Shown: piece by piece, positions 17,322 to 25,694 of the stretch
Layout: each line of letters starts with the position of its first letter
Position numbering within the stretch: the stretch's first letter is position 1
Source: an uncultured Lachnospiraceae bacterium
Lineage (GTDB): Bacteria; Bacillota; Clostridia; Lachnospirales; Lachnospiraceae
Length of the DNA: 57,438 nucleotides
NCBI GenBank assembly: GCA_944380095.1
Contig: CALWGP010000002.1
Span: 1-57,438, forward strand
Direction: 5' to 3'
The notes under the pieces: generated by a model
The model's input: the letters and a program-made list of their open reading frames with translations, nothing else
Told to the model about the DNA's origin: nothing
Databases searched by the model: none
Program-made: the position numbers and the translations under genes

Positions 17322-17350
17322 ATTGTATGTCAGAAAAATCGATTGCGCAA
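17322..17350 (-). promoter_or_regulatory. sigma-A promoter of comEA operon
   Basis: Minus-strand TTGCGC (17350-17345), 17-base spacer, TACAAT (17327-17322). Start expected near 17315. Confidence 0.65.
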
Positions 17351-17360
17351 GCCCCATCTT

Positions 17361-17792
17361 CTACTTCCATTTAAAGATCACGATCCCTGCCACGGCCAGT
17401 CCCATGCCGATGGCTTTCCTCCATTCCCAGGGCTGGCGCTGCGTCCCGAACAGGCCGAACAGTTCGATCAGGTAGGCCGCCGCAATCTGCGCCACCACGA
17501 TAAACAGCACCGCTTTGGCCGGCCCCAAGGCGTCCATGCTTTTAATCACCGTCCAGGTAATGGCCGCCCCCATCACCCCGCCAAGCAGCATATATTTGGG
17601 CTCTGCGCGAAAAACGGAAAGCAGGCTGGTCCGGTCCGTAAAAGCCCAGGCCGCCAGACAGACCAAAAGGGCGGAAAACTGGACGAAGGCGTTGGCGGTC
17701 CAGATGCTGGAGGACTTTGTCACCTGCGTGTTGAACACCCCCTGTACGCTCATCAGCGCGCCCGATAAAACTGCAATCAAAAATCCGATCAT
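17361..17792 (-). CDS. DMT-superfamily membrane protein, DUF606/YdcZ type
   Basis: A 143-residue protein with five hydrophobic helices, starting MIGFLIAVLSGALMSVQGVFNT, the typical first helix of DUF606 (EamA-related half-transporters). It ends with helix GMGLAVAGIVIFKWK. Substrate is unknown. AAGGAGG sits in the loop of a long stem whose 3' arm includes the ATG, so its translation may be controlled by RNA folding. It follows the sugar-type binding protein gene by 64 bases. DUF606 proteins often work as pairs; no second copy is seen here. Confidence 0.85.
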   Translation of the reverse strand: MIGFLIAVLSGALMSVQGVFNTQVTKSSSIWTANAFVQFSALLVCLAAWAFTDRTSLLSVFRAEPKYMLLGGVMGAAITWTVIKSMDALGPAKAVLFIVVAQIAAAYLIELFGLFGTQRQPWEWRKAIGMGLAVAGIVIFKWK

Positions 17793-17838
17793 CCCATACC
17801 CTCCTTTCAGGAAAAGTATGGCTGATGATCGGATTTTT
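17779..17838 (-). promoter_or_regulatory. stem-loop enclosing the DUF606 start site
   Basis: A 15-bp perfect stem (17779-17793 with 17824-17838) plus a 5-bp inner stem (17795-17799 with 17816-17820). On the minus strand the loop holds AAGGAGG, the 3' arm holds the ATG, and the stem ends in TTTTT. It could be a terminator after the binding-protein gene, a translational switch, or both. Confidence 0.6.
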
Positions 17839-17856
17839 ATGCAAAACGCGGCCGGG

Positions 17857-19221
17857 TCAGTCCTGCCTTTCCTCCGCGTCCCCGGTTTCTTCCCCGGAAG
17901 GCACTTCAATGTACTCTTCTTCCGTGTATTCTTCCCCCGTAATCTGGGTCATTACCTGTTCCGACAGCTCCTTTAAAACATCGGAAACATTTTCCCCGGT
18001 CCAGATCTCCTGGCAGGCAATTTCCATCCGGACCCAGAAATTGGCGGTGCGCATCAGCTTGGGCATGGGAACGGACCGGCCGTACTCTTCCAGGAAACCC
18101 TGCGCCCCTTCCGCGTTCACCGCCGCGCTACTTGCCGCAGGAAGCCGCCCCGTCCTTTCGTACATTTTATCCGTCCCTTCGGTTACCAGCCAGGAAGCGA
18201 AAGCGTCCGCCAGTTCCCGGTTTTCACTGTAGCCGTTGACCGCCACCGCGTTGGTCTCGGAAAGGCCTCGGGTCAGGATCTCTTCGTTGATGTCCGGCAG
18301 GGCGACCACCCCGTATTCATAGGGGAAGGTGTTGTCGGAAGCTGCCTGGGACAGCCGGCTTAAAATATCCGTGGTGGCTACCGTAAAGACCAGCTTTCCT
18401 TCCAGGAAATCCTGTACCACCGCGTCGTAGCTGGATTCTTCCGCGTCAATGGAAAAAAACTGGTTTAAATCCTGATAGGCTTTCAGCCCCCTTACCGCCT
18501 CCGGATTATAAATATCGATCCTGGAATCGTCGTCCCCGCAGGGGCCTCCCACATCGATGTAGTTGCCCGCAAAGAAATAATTGTAGAAAATATCCGACAC
18601 GTCCCAGCGAAAAACCGCTTCCACCGTTTCCGGCGCATTATAGGAATCCGCAAAGGAAAGAATGTCGTCTATGGTTTCGGGAATCAGTTCCTCCGGTAAG
18701 ACTTCGTTTTCCGAAGCCGCCTGTTCCAGATAGGTCCTGTTGTAAATCAGAGCGCTGGTCTCAAAATAAAACGGATAGCCCACCATCTTTCCTTTATAGG
18801 TAACCGCGTCCAGGGCCGCCTGGGGGAAATTTTCCTGATTCAGGATCCCGTCTTCATCCTGCGCCTCTTTGGCCAGTCCGGCCAGATAGGCCCGTTCCAG
18901 GCTGTCGTTGGTGACCAGGTACAGATCCGGGGCGTTCTCCCCCTGCAAAGACGCCCGGTTCACCGCTTCCAGGTATTCCAGCCCCGATGTCAGCACCGGC
19001 ACCACCCGGACGTCATATTCTTCCATATAATCCAGCGCGACGCTGGCCAGATAGTCCTCCAGCGCCTCGTCCGTGTACCACAGCGTCAGCGTGGGGCGGA
19101 CCAGGAGGGAGTTTTCCGGGATCACCCCGGGCATCATCCTGTTTTGGGAGGCGGCGAAAACCACGCCGCCGAAAACCGCCAGAATCCCGGCGGCAGCCAA
19201 TATCCGTTTCCTCAGATTCAT
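17857..19221 (-). CDS. family 1 extracellular solute-binding protein
   Basis: A 454-residue secreted binding protein of the sugar ABC type. An N-terminal signal or anchor helix (RKRILAAAGILAVFGGVVFAA) lacks a lipobox Cys, so the protein is released or membrane-tethered. Landmarks include LTLWYTDEALEDYL, APDLYLVTNDSLERAY, YPFYFETSALIYNRTYLE and a C-terminal lobe with GRLPAASSAAVN. The tail after residue 425 is Glu-rich. The ribosome site is weak (GGAAACGGA 12 bases from the ATG). No permease or ATPase gene is adjacent. It follows argD by 53 bases, and may be read through from the arginine operon. Confidence 0.82.
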   Translation of the reverse strand: MNLRKRILAAAGILAVFGGVVFAASQNRMMPGVIPENSLLVRPTLTLWYTDEALEDYLASVALDYMEEYDVRVVPVLTSGLEYLEAVNRASLQGENAPDLYLVTNDSLERAYLAGLAKEAQDEDGILNQENFPQAALDAVTYKGKMVGYPFYFETSALIYNRTYLEQAASENEVLPEELIPETIDDILSFADSYNAPETVEAVFRWDVSDIFYNYFFAGNYIDVGGPCGDDDSRIDIYNPEAVRGLKAYQDLNQFFSIDAEESSYDAVVQDFLEGKLVFTVATTDILSRLSQAASDNTFPYEYGVVALPDINEEILTRGLSETNAVAVNGYSENRELADAFASWLVTEGTDKMYERTGRLPAASSAAVNAEGAQGFLEEYGRSVPMPKLMRTANFWVRMEIACQEIWTGENVSDVLKELSEQVMTQITGEEYTEEEYIEVPSGEETGDAEERQD

Positions 19222-19274
19222 TTAAAACAGATCCGTTTCCTTTCTTTCCATGCCGGCCATGGCCGCATCCGCGC

Positions 19275-20477
19275 TCACGCCTCTTTCGCCAGGCAGCGGT
19301 CCAGAATCTTTGCCATCTCGTCCACTTCCCCGGCGGTAATGACCAGGGGAGGGACGAACCGGAGGATATTCGGTCCCGCGTTGATCAGGATCAGCCCGTC
19401 CTCCATGGCGGAAGCGATTACAGGCGCCGCAGGTCCGTCAAGGACCAGGCCCTGCATCAGCCCCATCCCCCTCCTGGCCAGCACTCTTTCATATTTTGCC
19501 GCAATGGCGTCCAGCTTTTCTTCCAGATAGCCGGAGACCTCGTTCACATGTTCTATTATATGGTTCTTTTCAAATAAATCAAGAACTTTGCAGACGGCCG
19601 CGCACGCCAGGGGGTTGCCGCCGTAGGTGGTCCCGTGGTCCCCGGCTTTCAGGGAGTTGGCCCCCACCTTTTCCGTCATCAAAAAGGCCCCCACGGGGAC
19701 CCCGCAGCCAAGCGCCTTTGCGCAGGTCATAATATCCGGCTTTACGCCGTATTTCTGCCAGGCAAACATGGCCCCGGTGCGGCCCATCCCGCACTGGATT
19801 TCATCCAGGATCAGCAGGATATCCCTTTCGTCGCACAGAGCCCGCAGGCTCTTTAAAAACGCTTCCTGCGCCGGGAAAACGCCGCCTTCTCCCTGCACCG
19901 TTTCCAGCAGGATGGCGCAGGTTTTATCGCTTACGCAGGAAAGCACGCTGTCAAAATCGTTCATCCGCGCAAACCGGATATTCCCGATGCCCGGTTCAAA
20001 GGCTTCCCGGTATTTGGGATTGCCCGTCACGGACAGCGCGCCCATGGTCCTGCCGTGGAAGGAATGTTCCATGGCGATGATTTCATGGTCCGTCTTCCCG
20101 TCCTTTAAAAAGGCGTACTTGCGGGCCGCCTTGATGGCTCCTTCAATGGCCTCCGCCCCGCTGTTGGTAAAAAAGACCCGGTCCATGCCGGAAACCGCCT
20201 TCAGTTTTTTGGCCGCTTCCACGGCGGGCACATTATAATAGTAGTTGGAGGTATGGATCAGTTTGTCGATCTGGGCTTTGAGGGCGTCGTCATAATCCTG
20301 ATAATGATAGCCCAGGGCAAACACCGCGATCCCGGATGCAAAATCCAGGTATTTTTTCCCGTCCAGGTCGTATAAATATACACCTTCCCCCCGGTCCAGC
20401 ACAACCTGGTAACGGTTGTAGGTATGCAGGAGGGCTTTTTCCGCCTCTTCGATATACTGCTGCTGCGTCATGTTCAT
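19275..20477 (-). CDS. argD: acetylornithine aminotransferase
   Basis: A 400-residue class III PLP aminotransferase that converts N-acetylglutamate semialdehyde to N-acetylornithine. Landmarks are [51 protein letters not shown] and the PLP lysine K254 in [17 protein letters not shown] precedes the ATG. Its ATG overlaps the TGA of argB (ATGA), showing translational coupling. Third gene of argJ-argB-argD. Confidence 0.95.
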   Translation of the reverse strand: MNMTQQQYIEEAEKALLHTYNRYQVVLDRGEGVYLYDLDGKKYLDFASGIAVFALGYHYQDYDDALKAQIDKLIHTSNYYYNVPAVEAAKKLKAVSGMDRVFFTNSGAEAIEGAIKAARKYAFLKDGKTDHEIIAMEHSFHGRTMGALSVTGNPKYREAFEPGIGNIRFARMNDFDSVLSCVSDKTCAILLETVQGEGGVFPAQEAFLKSLRALCDERDILLILDEIQCGMGRTGAMFAWQKYGVKPDIMTCAKALGCGVPVGAFLMTEKVGANSLKAGDHGTTYGGNPLACAAVCKVLDLFEKNHIIEHVNEVSGYLEEKLDAIAAKYERVLARRGMGLMQGLVLDGPAAPVIASAMEDGLILINAGPNILRFVPPLVITAGEVDEMAKILDRCLAKEA

Positions 20478-21394
20478 CCTTTCTTTCCCTCCTTTTGGTC
20501 CCTTTGGCCGCCGAAATCTTCGTCGCCCACAATGGCGGTCCCCACGCCGTGGTCGGTAAAGATTTCCAGAAGCAGGCAGTGGGGGATCCGCCCGTCCAGG
20601 ATGTGGACCCGGTTGACGCCGTTTCGGATGGCGGAAGTGCAGTTGCCAAGCTTTGGAAGCATACCGCCGCCGATCATCCCCGCTGCGATCAGTTCTTCCG
20701 CGTCCCCTGCGCTGATTCTGGAAATAAAGCTGCCCTTGTCTTCAAAATCCCGGTACAGCCCTTCTACGTCCGTCAGGAAAACCAGCTTGTCCGCGCCCAC
20801 CGCCTTTGCAATGGCGCAGGCCGCGTCGTCCGCGTTGATATTGTAGGTGTTGCAGTCCTCGTCCAGCCCCACGGGCGCCACGATGGGAAGGTAATCCTTT
20901 TCCAGCAGGTCGTAAAGGATCTTGGGGGCCACCGAGGTCACTTCCCCCACAAAGCCGATGTCCTGCCCGTTGGAATATTTCTTTTTCACCCGCAGAAGGC
21001 CGCCGTCCTTGCCGCTGATGCCGGCCGCCGCCACGCCCAGCCGCTCCACCATGGAAACCAGGCTTTTGTTCAGGCGTCCCAGCACCATTTCCGCAATCTC
21101 CATGGTTTCTTCGTCCGTCACCCGCAGCCCGTTGACAAATTCCGCCTTTTTGCCGGACTTTTCCACCCATTTGCTGATGGATTTCCCGCCGCCGTGAACG
21201 ATAATGGGCTTAAATCCCACCAGTTTTAAAAGGGTTACGTCCTTGATGACGTTTTTTTGCAGCTCTTCATTGCTCATGGCGCTGCCGCCGTACTTGACCA
21301 CGATAATTTTACGGTTGAATTTCTGAATATAGGGAAGGGCCTCAATGAGCACCTCCGCCTTTTTTAAAATTGCATCCATCTCCGGCTTTTCCAT
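20474..21394 (-). CDS. argB: acetylglutamate kinase
   Basis: A 306-residue amino-acid kinase for the second step of arginine synthesis. Landmarks: [11 protein letters not shown] near the start, [24 protein letters not shown], and [29 protein letters not shown]. The ATG at 21394 is chosen because GGAGGG lies just before it. The open frame continues upstream to 21550 only because a 144-base repeat region happens to stay in frame; that region consists of hairpins and is not part of the conserved protein. Allosteric control by arginine is likely for a member with the long N-terminal helix, but cannot be proven here. Confidence 0.95.
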   Translation of the reverse strand: MEKPEMDAILKKAEVLIEALPYIQKFNRKIIVVKYGGSAMSNEELQKNVIKDVTLLKLVGFKPIIVHGGGKSISKWVEKSGKKAEFVNGLRVTDEETMEIAEMVLGRLNKSLVSMVERLGVAAAGISGKDGGLLRVKKKYSNGQDIGFVGEVTSVAPKILYDLLEKDYLPIVAPVGLDEDCNTYNINADDAACAIAKAVGADKLVFLTDVEGLYRDFEDKGSFISRISAGDAEELIAAGMIGGGMLPKLGNCTSAIRNGVNRVHILDGRIPHCLLLEIFTDHGVGTAIVGDEDFGGQRDQKEGKKG

Positions 21395-21396
21395 TT

Positions 21397-21551
21397 TTCC
21401 CTCCATGTCGGAGCGCTTTTTGCTCCGACCGCGCCGAAAAATCGCGTATGTGATTTTTCGGCTGCGATCATAACAGTTTTGCGGCGCCCCGACGCAAAAC
21501 TGTCGATTGAAAAATGGGCCATCGGGCACATTTTTCAATCTTCCCTCCATG
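21397..21551. repeat. four-hairpin array between argJ and argB, bounded by an 11-bp direct repeat
   Basis: The 11-mer TTCCCTCCATG occurs at 21397-21407 and at 21541-21551, exactly 144 bases apart. Between them lie four hairpins in a row: 21407-21429 (8-bp stem), 21433-21462 (11 bp), 21473-21503 (11 bp) and 21505-21540 (12 bp). The direct repeat contains the argB ribosome binding site. The layout suggests an inserted small element or a structured RNA processing or attenuation region. A further small hairpin (21554-21569) lies on the argJ side. Confidence 0.8.
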
Positions 21552-21579
21552 CCAAAGCCCCTGGGCTTTTGCTCTTTAC

Positions 21580-22803
21580 TCAGCTTCTGTAATCCGCGTT
21601 GATTTTCACATAGTCATAGGTCAGGTCGCAGCCCCATGCGGTGGCCTCTTCCCCGCCCATTTTCATGTCCACATAAGCGGTAACTTCCGGATAGGACAGG
21701 ATCTTTGCGGCTTCCTCTTCGCTGTAATCTGCCGCCTTCCCGTCCCGGTAAATCAGGATCCGGCCCGCTTCGCTTTCCAGGTACAGTTCGATCTTTTCCG
21801 GGTCAAAGTCCACCCCCGCGTAGCCCAGGGCGCACAGGATCCGGCCCCAGTTGGCGTCGTGGCCGAAAATCGCCGCTTTGGTTAAGCTGGAAGTGATCAC
21901 GGATTTGGCCAGGGTCCTGGCGTGTTCCTTCGTATCCGCCCCCACTACCTTTGCTTCAAACAGGGCGGTGGCCCCTTCCCCGTCTTCTGCGATCTTTTTG
22001 GCCAGCACGGTGCAAACCTCGTGCAAAGCAGCCGCAAAGGCGCGGTAGTCCTCGTTTTTCTCCCGGATGGGCGGATTGCCCGCGCAGCCGTTTGCCAGCA
22101 CCAGCAGCGTATCGTTGGTGGAGGTATCCCCGTCCACGGAAACCATGTTGAAGGTGTCTTCCACATCCCGGCTGAGGGCTTCCTGCAAAAGCGCCGTATC
22201 GATGGCCGCGTCCGTGGTGACAAAGGCCAGCATGGTGCACATATCCGGGTGGATCATGCCGGAGCCCTTGCACATGCCGCCCACGGTCACCGTTTTGCCG
22301 CCGATGACGGTCTGTACCGCTGCTTCCTTCGGCCGGGTATCCGTGGTCATAATGGCCTCTGCGGCCCTGTGTCCGGCCTCATTGCCGCCTTCCAGCAGGC
22401 CGGCCAGCTTCTGCGCCCCGTCTGCCATCCGGTCGATGGGAAGCTGCATCCCGATGACGCCCGTGGAGCAGACCAGCACCTGCCTTTCCCCGATGCCAAG
22501 GGCCTTCGCTGCGGCCCCTGCCGTCCGGCCGCAGGCCTCGTACCCTTCTTTTCCCGTGCAGGCGTTGGCGATTCCCGCGTTGACTACCACCGCGTGCACC
22601 GGCCCCATTTTGCCCACGATTTCCTTATCCCAGAGCACCGGGGCCGCCTTCACCACGTTTCGGGTGAAAACCCCCGCGGCCCGGCAGGGGGACTGGCTGT
22701 AAATCATGGCCATATCCTTCCTGTCCCGATATTTGATCCCGGCTGCCACCGCCGCCGCCGTAAATCCCTTTGCGGCGGTAACGCCTCCCGCAATCCTCTC
22801 CAT
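21580..22803 (-). CDS. argJ: bifunctional ornithine acetyltransferase / N-acetylglutamate synthase
   Basis: A 407-residue self-cleaving enzyme that recycles the acetyl group in arginine synthesis. The autocleavage site is DMCTMLAF, with nucleophile T190; the family usually has Ala before the Thr, here Cys189. Other landmarks: [43 protein letters not shown]. The ATG at 22803 follows GGAAGGA; an upstream 28-codon extension crosses the promoter and is rejected. The promoter overlaps an ARG box. With ArgJ present, no separate ArgE is needed. First gene of argJ-argB-argD. Confidence 0.95.
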   Translation of the reverse strand: MERIAGGVTAAKGFTAAAVAAGIKYRDRKDMAMIYSQSPCRAAGVFTRNVVKAAPVLWDKEIVGKMGPVHAVVVNAGIANACTGKEGYEACGRTAGAAAKALGIGERQVLVCSTGVIGMQLPIDRMADGAQKLAGLLEGGNEAGHRAAEAIMTTDTRPKEAAVQTVIGGKTVTVGGMCKGSGMIHPDMCTMLAFVTTDAAIDTALLQEALSRDVEDTFNMVSVDGDTSTNDTLLVLANGCAGNPPIREKNEDYRAFAAALHEVCTVLAKKIAEDGEGATALFEAKVVGADTKEHARTLAKSVITSSLTKAAIFGHDANWGRILCALGYAGVDFDPEKIELYLESEAGRILIYRDGKAADYSEEEAAKILSYPEVTAYVDMKMGGEEATAWGCDLTYDYVKINADYRS

Positions 22804-22878
22804 ATTCCTTCCATCCTTTCCGAAAATGATCCTTTGAAAAGAGCCGGCACAGACCTCCTGTCCCGGCACCTTCGTATA

Positions 22879-22907
22879 AATATACATCGTTTTTGAATAA
22901 TATGCAA
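22879..22907 (-). promoter_or_regulatory. argJ promoter overlapped by an ARG box
   Basis: Minus-strand TTGCAT (22907-22902), 17-base spacer, TATATT (22884-22879). The 13-mer TGCATATTATTCA (22906-22894) overlaps the -35 region and differs in one base from the ARG box before argC, fitting ArgR repression. Confidence 0.7.
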
Positions 22908-22911
22908 CAAT

Positions 22912-23361
22912 TTACGCATTAAATTTTTCGATATTTTTCCGGTTTAAGACGAAATCATAGTAGTTTAAATCTTCCCGCCTCGTCCATCCGATCTGCTTCC
23001 AGAAAGCGTTGCCCACATCGTTGGCCGTAAAGGCGATCAGGGAAACCTTGCTGATGCCCTCTTTTTTCAGGGCGTTCATGCAGGCCACCACCATGGCCTT
23101 GCCGATCCCGTGCATCCGGTACTCTTCCCGGACGCAGACGTGGTACAGACAGCCCCGTCTTCCGTCATGGCCGCACAAAATGGCTCCCACCACCCGGCCG
23201 TCCGCCACCGCCACCACGCTGGTATCCGGATTGCGCCGCAAAAAACGGGCCACCCCTTCCCGGGAGTCGTCGATGCTGCGGATGGAAAAACCGCGGATGG
23301 ACATCCAGAGGGCGTACACCTGGTCGTAATCTTGCGTCTGCATTGTACGGACTGTAAACAT
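22912..23361 (-). CDS. GNAT family N-acetyltransferase
   Basis: A 149-residue acetyltransferase with the acetyl-CoA pyrophosphate loop YRMHGIGKAMV (R/Q-x-x-G-x-G/A pattern) and a strand VVAVADGRVVGAILCGHDG before it. The C-terminal NAFWKQIGWTRREDLNYYDFVL is typical. AGGAGG lies at a normal distance from the ATG. It has its own consensus promoter and lies between hemL and argJ on the same strand. Substrate unknown; proximity to argJ is not enough to call it an N-acetylglutamate synthase. Confidence 0.87.
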   Translation of the reverse strand: MFTVRTMQTQDYDQVYALWMSIRGFSIRSIDDSREGVARFLRRNPDTSVVAVADGRVVGAILCGHDGRRGCLYHVCVREEYRMHGIGKAMVVACMNALKKEGISKVSLIAFTANDVGNAFWKQIGWTRREDLNYYDFVLNRKNIEKFNA

Positions 23362-23392
23362 TCTCCTGTCCTCCTGTAAATTCCTGCATCAC

Positions 23393-23421
23393 AGTGTACG
23401 CCCATCCTTTTTTTCTGTCAA
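23393..23421 (-). promoter_or_regulatory. consensus sigma-A promoter of the GNAT gene
   Basis: Minus-strand TTGACA (23421-23416), 17-base spacer, TACACT (23398-23393). Confidence 0.8.
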
Positions 23422-23457
23422 GCCACAGTCTCCGGCCGTTTTACCTTCAGCCTCCCG

Positions 23458-24723
23458 CTAAAGGGCGGGCCATTCTTCAATGGCCCGGCAGGTCTGTTCG
23501 ATGAGCTCTTCCGTGTGGGCGTTGGAAACGAACATGGCCTCAAAGGGCGAAGGGGCCACGTAAATATTTTGGGACAGCATCCACGCAAAATACGCCCGGA
23601 ACGCTTCCCGGTCGCAGCCCAAAGCGTCGCCGTAGTTTTCCACCTTTTTCCCGCCGGTAAAAAAGGGCGTCAGCAGCGAGCCGGCCCGGTTCACCGTCAG
23701 TCCCTTTTTTTGGAAAGCCCGTTCCAGGCAGGCCGCTTTTTCCTCCAGGCCTTGGTAAATTTCCGGATGGTCCATGAGGATTTTCAGCGTCTCGATCCCC
23801 GCGGTCACGGCCACGGGGTTTCCCGAAAGGGTTCCCGCCTGGTACACCGGCCCCAGGGGGGCGACGCAGGACATGATTTCCCTGGATCCCCCGTAAGCCG
23901 CCAGGGGCATCCCCCCGCCCACGATCTTTCCGAAAGTGTGCAGGTCGGCGCGGACGCCGGTATATTCCGTGGCCCCGCCCGTCCCCAGCCGAAAGCCCGT
24001 AATCACCTCGTCAAAAATCAGAAGGGCGCCGTTTTCCTGGGTAATCCGGCGCAGAAATTCCAGAAATCCGGGCTTTGGCGGCACCACGCCCATGTTGGCC
24101 GCCACCGGTTCCACCACCACGGCCGCCACTTCCCCCCGGTTTTGCTCCATAAGCCTTTGCACGGACCGCGTATCATTATAAACCGCCGTTAAGGTGGAGG
24201 CAGCATATCCCGCCGGCACTCCCGCGCTGTCTGGCACGGACTGGGTCATCATGCCGGAACCGGCTTTCACCAGCAGTCCGTCCGAATGGCCGTGATAGTT
24301 ACCCTCAAATTTGATGATTTTTTCCCGGCCGGTAAATCCCCTGGCCACCCGGACGGCGCTCATTACCGCCTCCGTGCCGGAACTGACCAGCCGCACCATC
24401 TCAACGTCCGGCACGCAGGAACAGATCAGTTCCGCCAGGATCCCTTCCTTCCGTGTGGGCGCCCCGAAGGTAAGGCCGTCTTCGCAGGCTTTCTGCACCG
24501 CCTCGATTACGGCAGGAAAGGCGTGCCCCAAAATGCACGGCCCCCAGGAACACACATAGTCCAGATACCGCCTGCCGTCCTCGTCATACAGCCACGGCCC
24601 TTTTGCTTTTTTTACGAAAAAAGGATGGCCCCCCACCGCCCCGAAAGCCCGCACCGGGGAATTGACCCCGCCCGGCATCCGCCGGGAGGCCTGTTCAAAC
24701 AGCTCCTCCGATCTGCTCTTCAT
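23458..24723 (-). CDS. hemL: glutamate-1-semialdehyde 2,1-aminomutase
   Basis: A 421-residue PLP enzyme producing 5-aminolevulinate, the last step of the C5 pathway begun by HemA. Landmarks: MPGGVNSPVRAF at the start, VSSGTEAVMSAVRVARG, FEGNYHGHSDGLLVKAGSG, LIFDEVITGFR, and PLP lysine K266 in TFGKIVGGG. The ATG overlaps the stop of hemB (ATGA) and follows AGGAGG. It is the last gene of the tetrapyrrole operon, although it acts early in the pathway. Confidence 0.95.
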   Translation of the reverse strand: MKSRSEELFEQASRRMPGGVNSPVRAFGAVGGHPFFVKKAKGPWLYDEDGRRYLDYVCSWGPCILGHAFPAVIEAVQKACEDGLTFGAPTRKEGILAELICSCVPDVEMVRLVSSGTEAVMSAVRVARGFTGREKIIKFEGNYHGHSDGLLVKAGSGMMTQSVPDSAGVPAGYAASTLTAVYNDTRSVQRLMEQNRGEVAAVVVEPVAANMGVVPPKPGFLEFLRRITQENGALLIFDEVITGFRLGTGGATEYTGVRADLHTFGKIVGGGMPLAAYGGSREIMSCVAPLGPVYQAGTLSGNPVAVTAGIETLKILMDHPEIYQGLEEKAACLERAFQKKGLTVNRAGSLLTPFFTGGKKVENYGDALGCDREAFRAYFAWMLSQNIYVAPSPFEAMFVSNAHTEELIEQTCRAIEEWPAL

Positions 24724-25694
24724 CCCTGTTCTTCCTCCTTCAGCCAGGCCGCCATGTCCAGCGCGTGATAGGTGATGATGATTTTCGCCCCGGCCCGCTT
24801 CATGGCCGTCAGGTTTTCCGCAACGATCTTTCGTTCGTCGATCCAGCCATTCTGCGCCGCCGCCTTCACCATGGCGTACTCCCCGCTGACGTTATAGACC
24901 GCAAAGGGCATGGAAAATTCCAGCGCCGCTTCCTTTAAGACGTCCAGATAGGCCAGGGCCGGCTTGACCATGACGATATCCGCCCCCTCCTCAATGTCCG
25001 CCGCAATCTCCCGCAGGGCTTCCTGCCCGTTGGCAAAATCCATCTGATAGCTTTTGCGGTCCCCAAATCCCGGGGCGGAATGGGCCGCTTCCCGGAAAGG
25101 GCCGTAGTAGGCGGAAGCGAATTTGGCGCTGTAGGCCATAATGGGCACCTGGGAAAATCCTGCTTCGTCCAGGGCTTTCCGGATTGCCCCTACCCGGCCG
25201 TCCATCATGTCCGAAGGGGCCACCATATCCGCCCCGGCCTTTGCCAGGCTTACCGCCATTTTGGCCAGCAGGGGCAGGGTTTCGTCGTTTTGGATTTCCC
25301 CGTTGCAAACCAGGCCGCAGTGGCCGTGGGAAGTGTATTCGCACAGGCAGATATCCACCGCTACGTACAAAGACGGGTAGTGCTGCCGGATGAAGCGCAC
25401 CGCCCGCTGGGTCACCCCGTTTTCCGCGTATGCCTGGCTGCCCTGCGGATCTTTTTGCTTCGGGATCCCAAACAGCAGCACCCCGCTGATCCCGCTTTTT
25501 TCCACCGTCTCCATCAGTTCCCCCAGACGGTCGATGGAATACTGGTATACCCCGGGCATGGACTCCACCGGATTTTTGATGTCCTCCCCCTCGATCACAA
25601 ATACGGGGTATAAAAAGTCCTTCGCGCACAGTCTTGTCTCCTGCATCAGTGCCCGGATCCGGCTGTCCCTTCTCAATCTACGAAATCTCTGCAT
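24720..25694 (-). CDS. hemB: porphobilinogen synthase (delta-aminolevulinate dehydratase)
   Basis: A 324-residue enzyme that joins two 5-aminolevulinates into porphobilinogen. Landmarks: MQRFRRLRRDSRIRALMQET, FLYPVFVIEG, the metal region CLCEYTSHGHCG, and two active-site lysines in YSAKFASAYYGPF and VMVKPALAYLD. The ATG at 25694 overlaps the end of the preceding gene by 22 bases; a 93-codon upstream extension lies inside that gene and is rejected. Confidence 0.95.
   Translation of the reverse strand: MQRFRRLRRDSRIRALMQETRLCAKDFLYPVFVIEGEDIKNPVESMPGVYQYSIDRLGELMETVEKSGISGVLLFGIPKQKDPQGSQAYAENGVTQRAVRFIRQHYPSLYVAVDICLCEYTSHGHCGLVCNGEIQNDETLPLLAKMAVSLAKAGADMVAPSDMMDGRVGAIRKALDEAGFSQVPIMAYSAKFASAYYGPFREAAHSAPGFGDRKSYQMDFANGQEALREIAADIEEGADIVMVKPALAYLDVLKEAALEFSMPFAVYNVSGEYAMVKAAAQNGWIDERKIVAENLTAMKRAGAKIIITYHALDMAAWLKEEEQG

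Noticed and set aside
21394..21550. N-terminal extension of argB through the hairpin array
   Set aside because: The extension is made of inverted repeats, is not expected in acetylglutamate kinases, and a good ribosome site lies directly before 21394.
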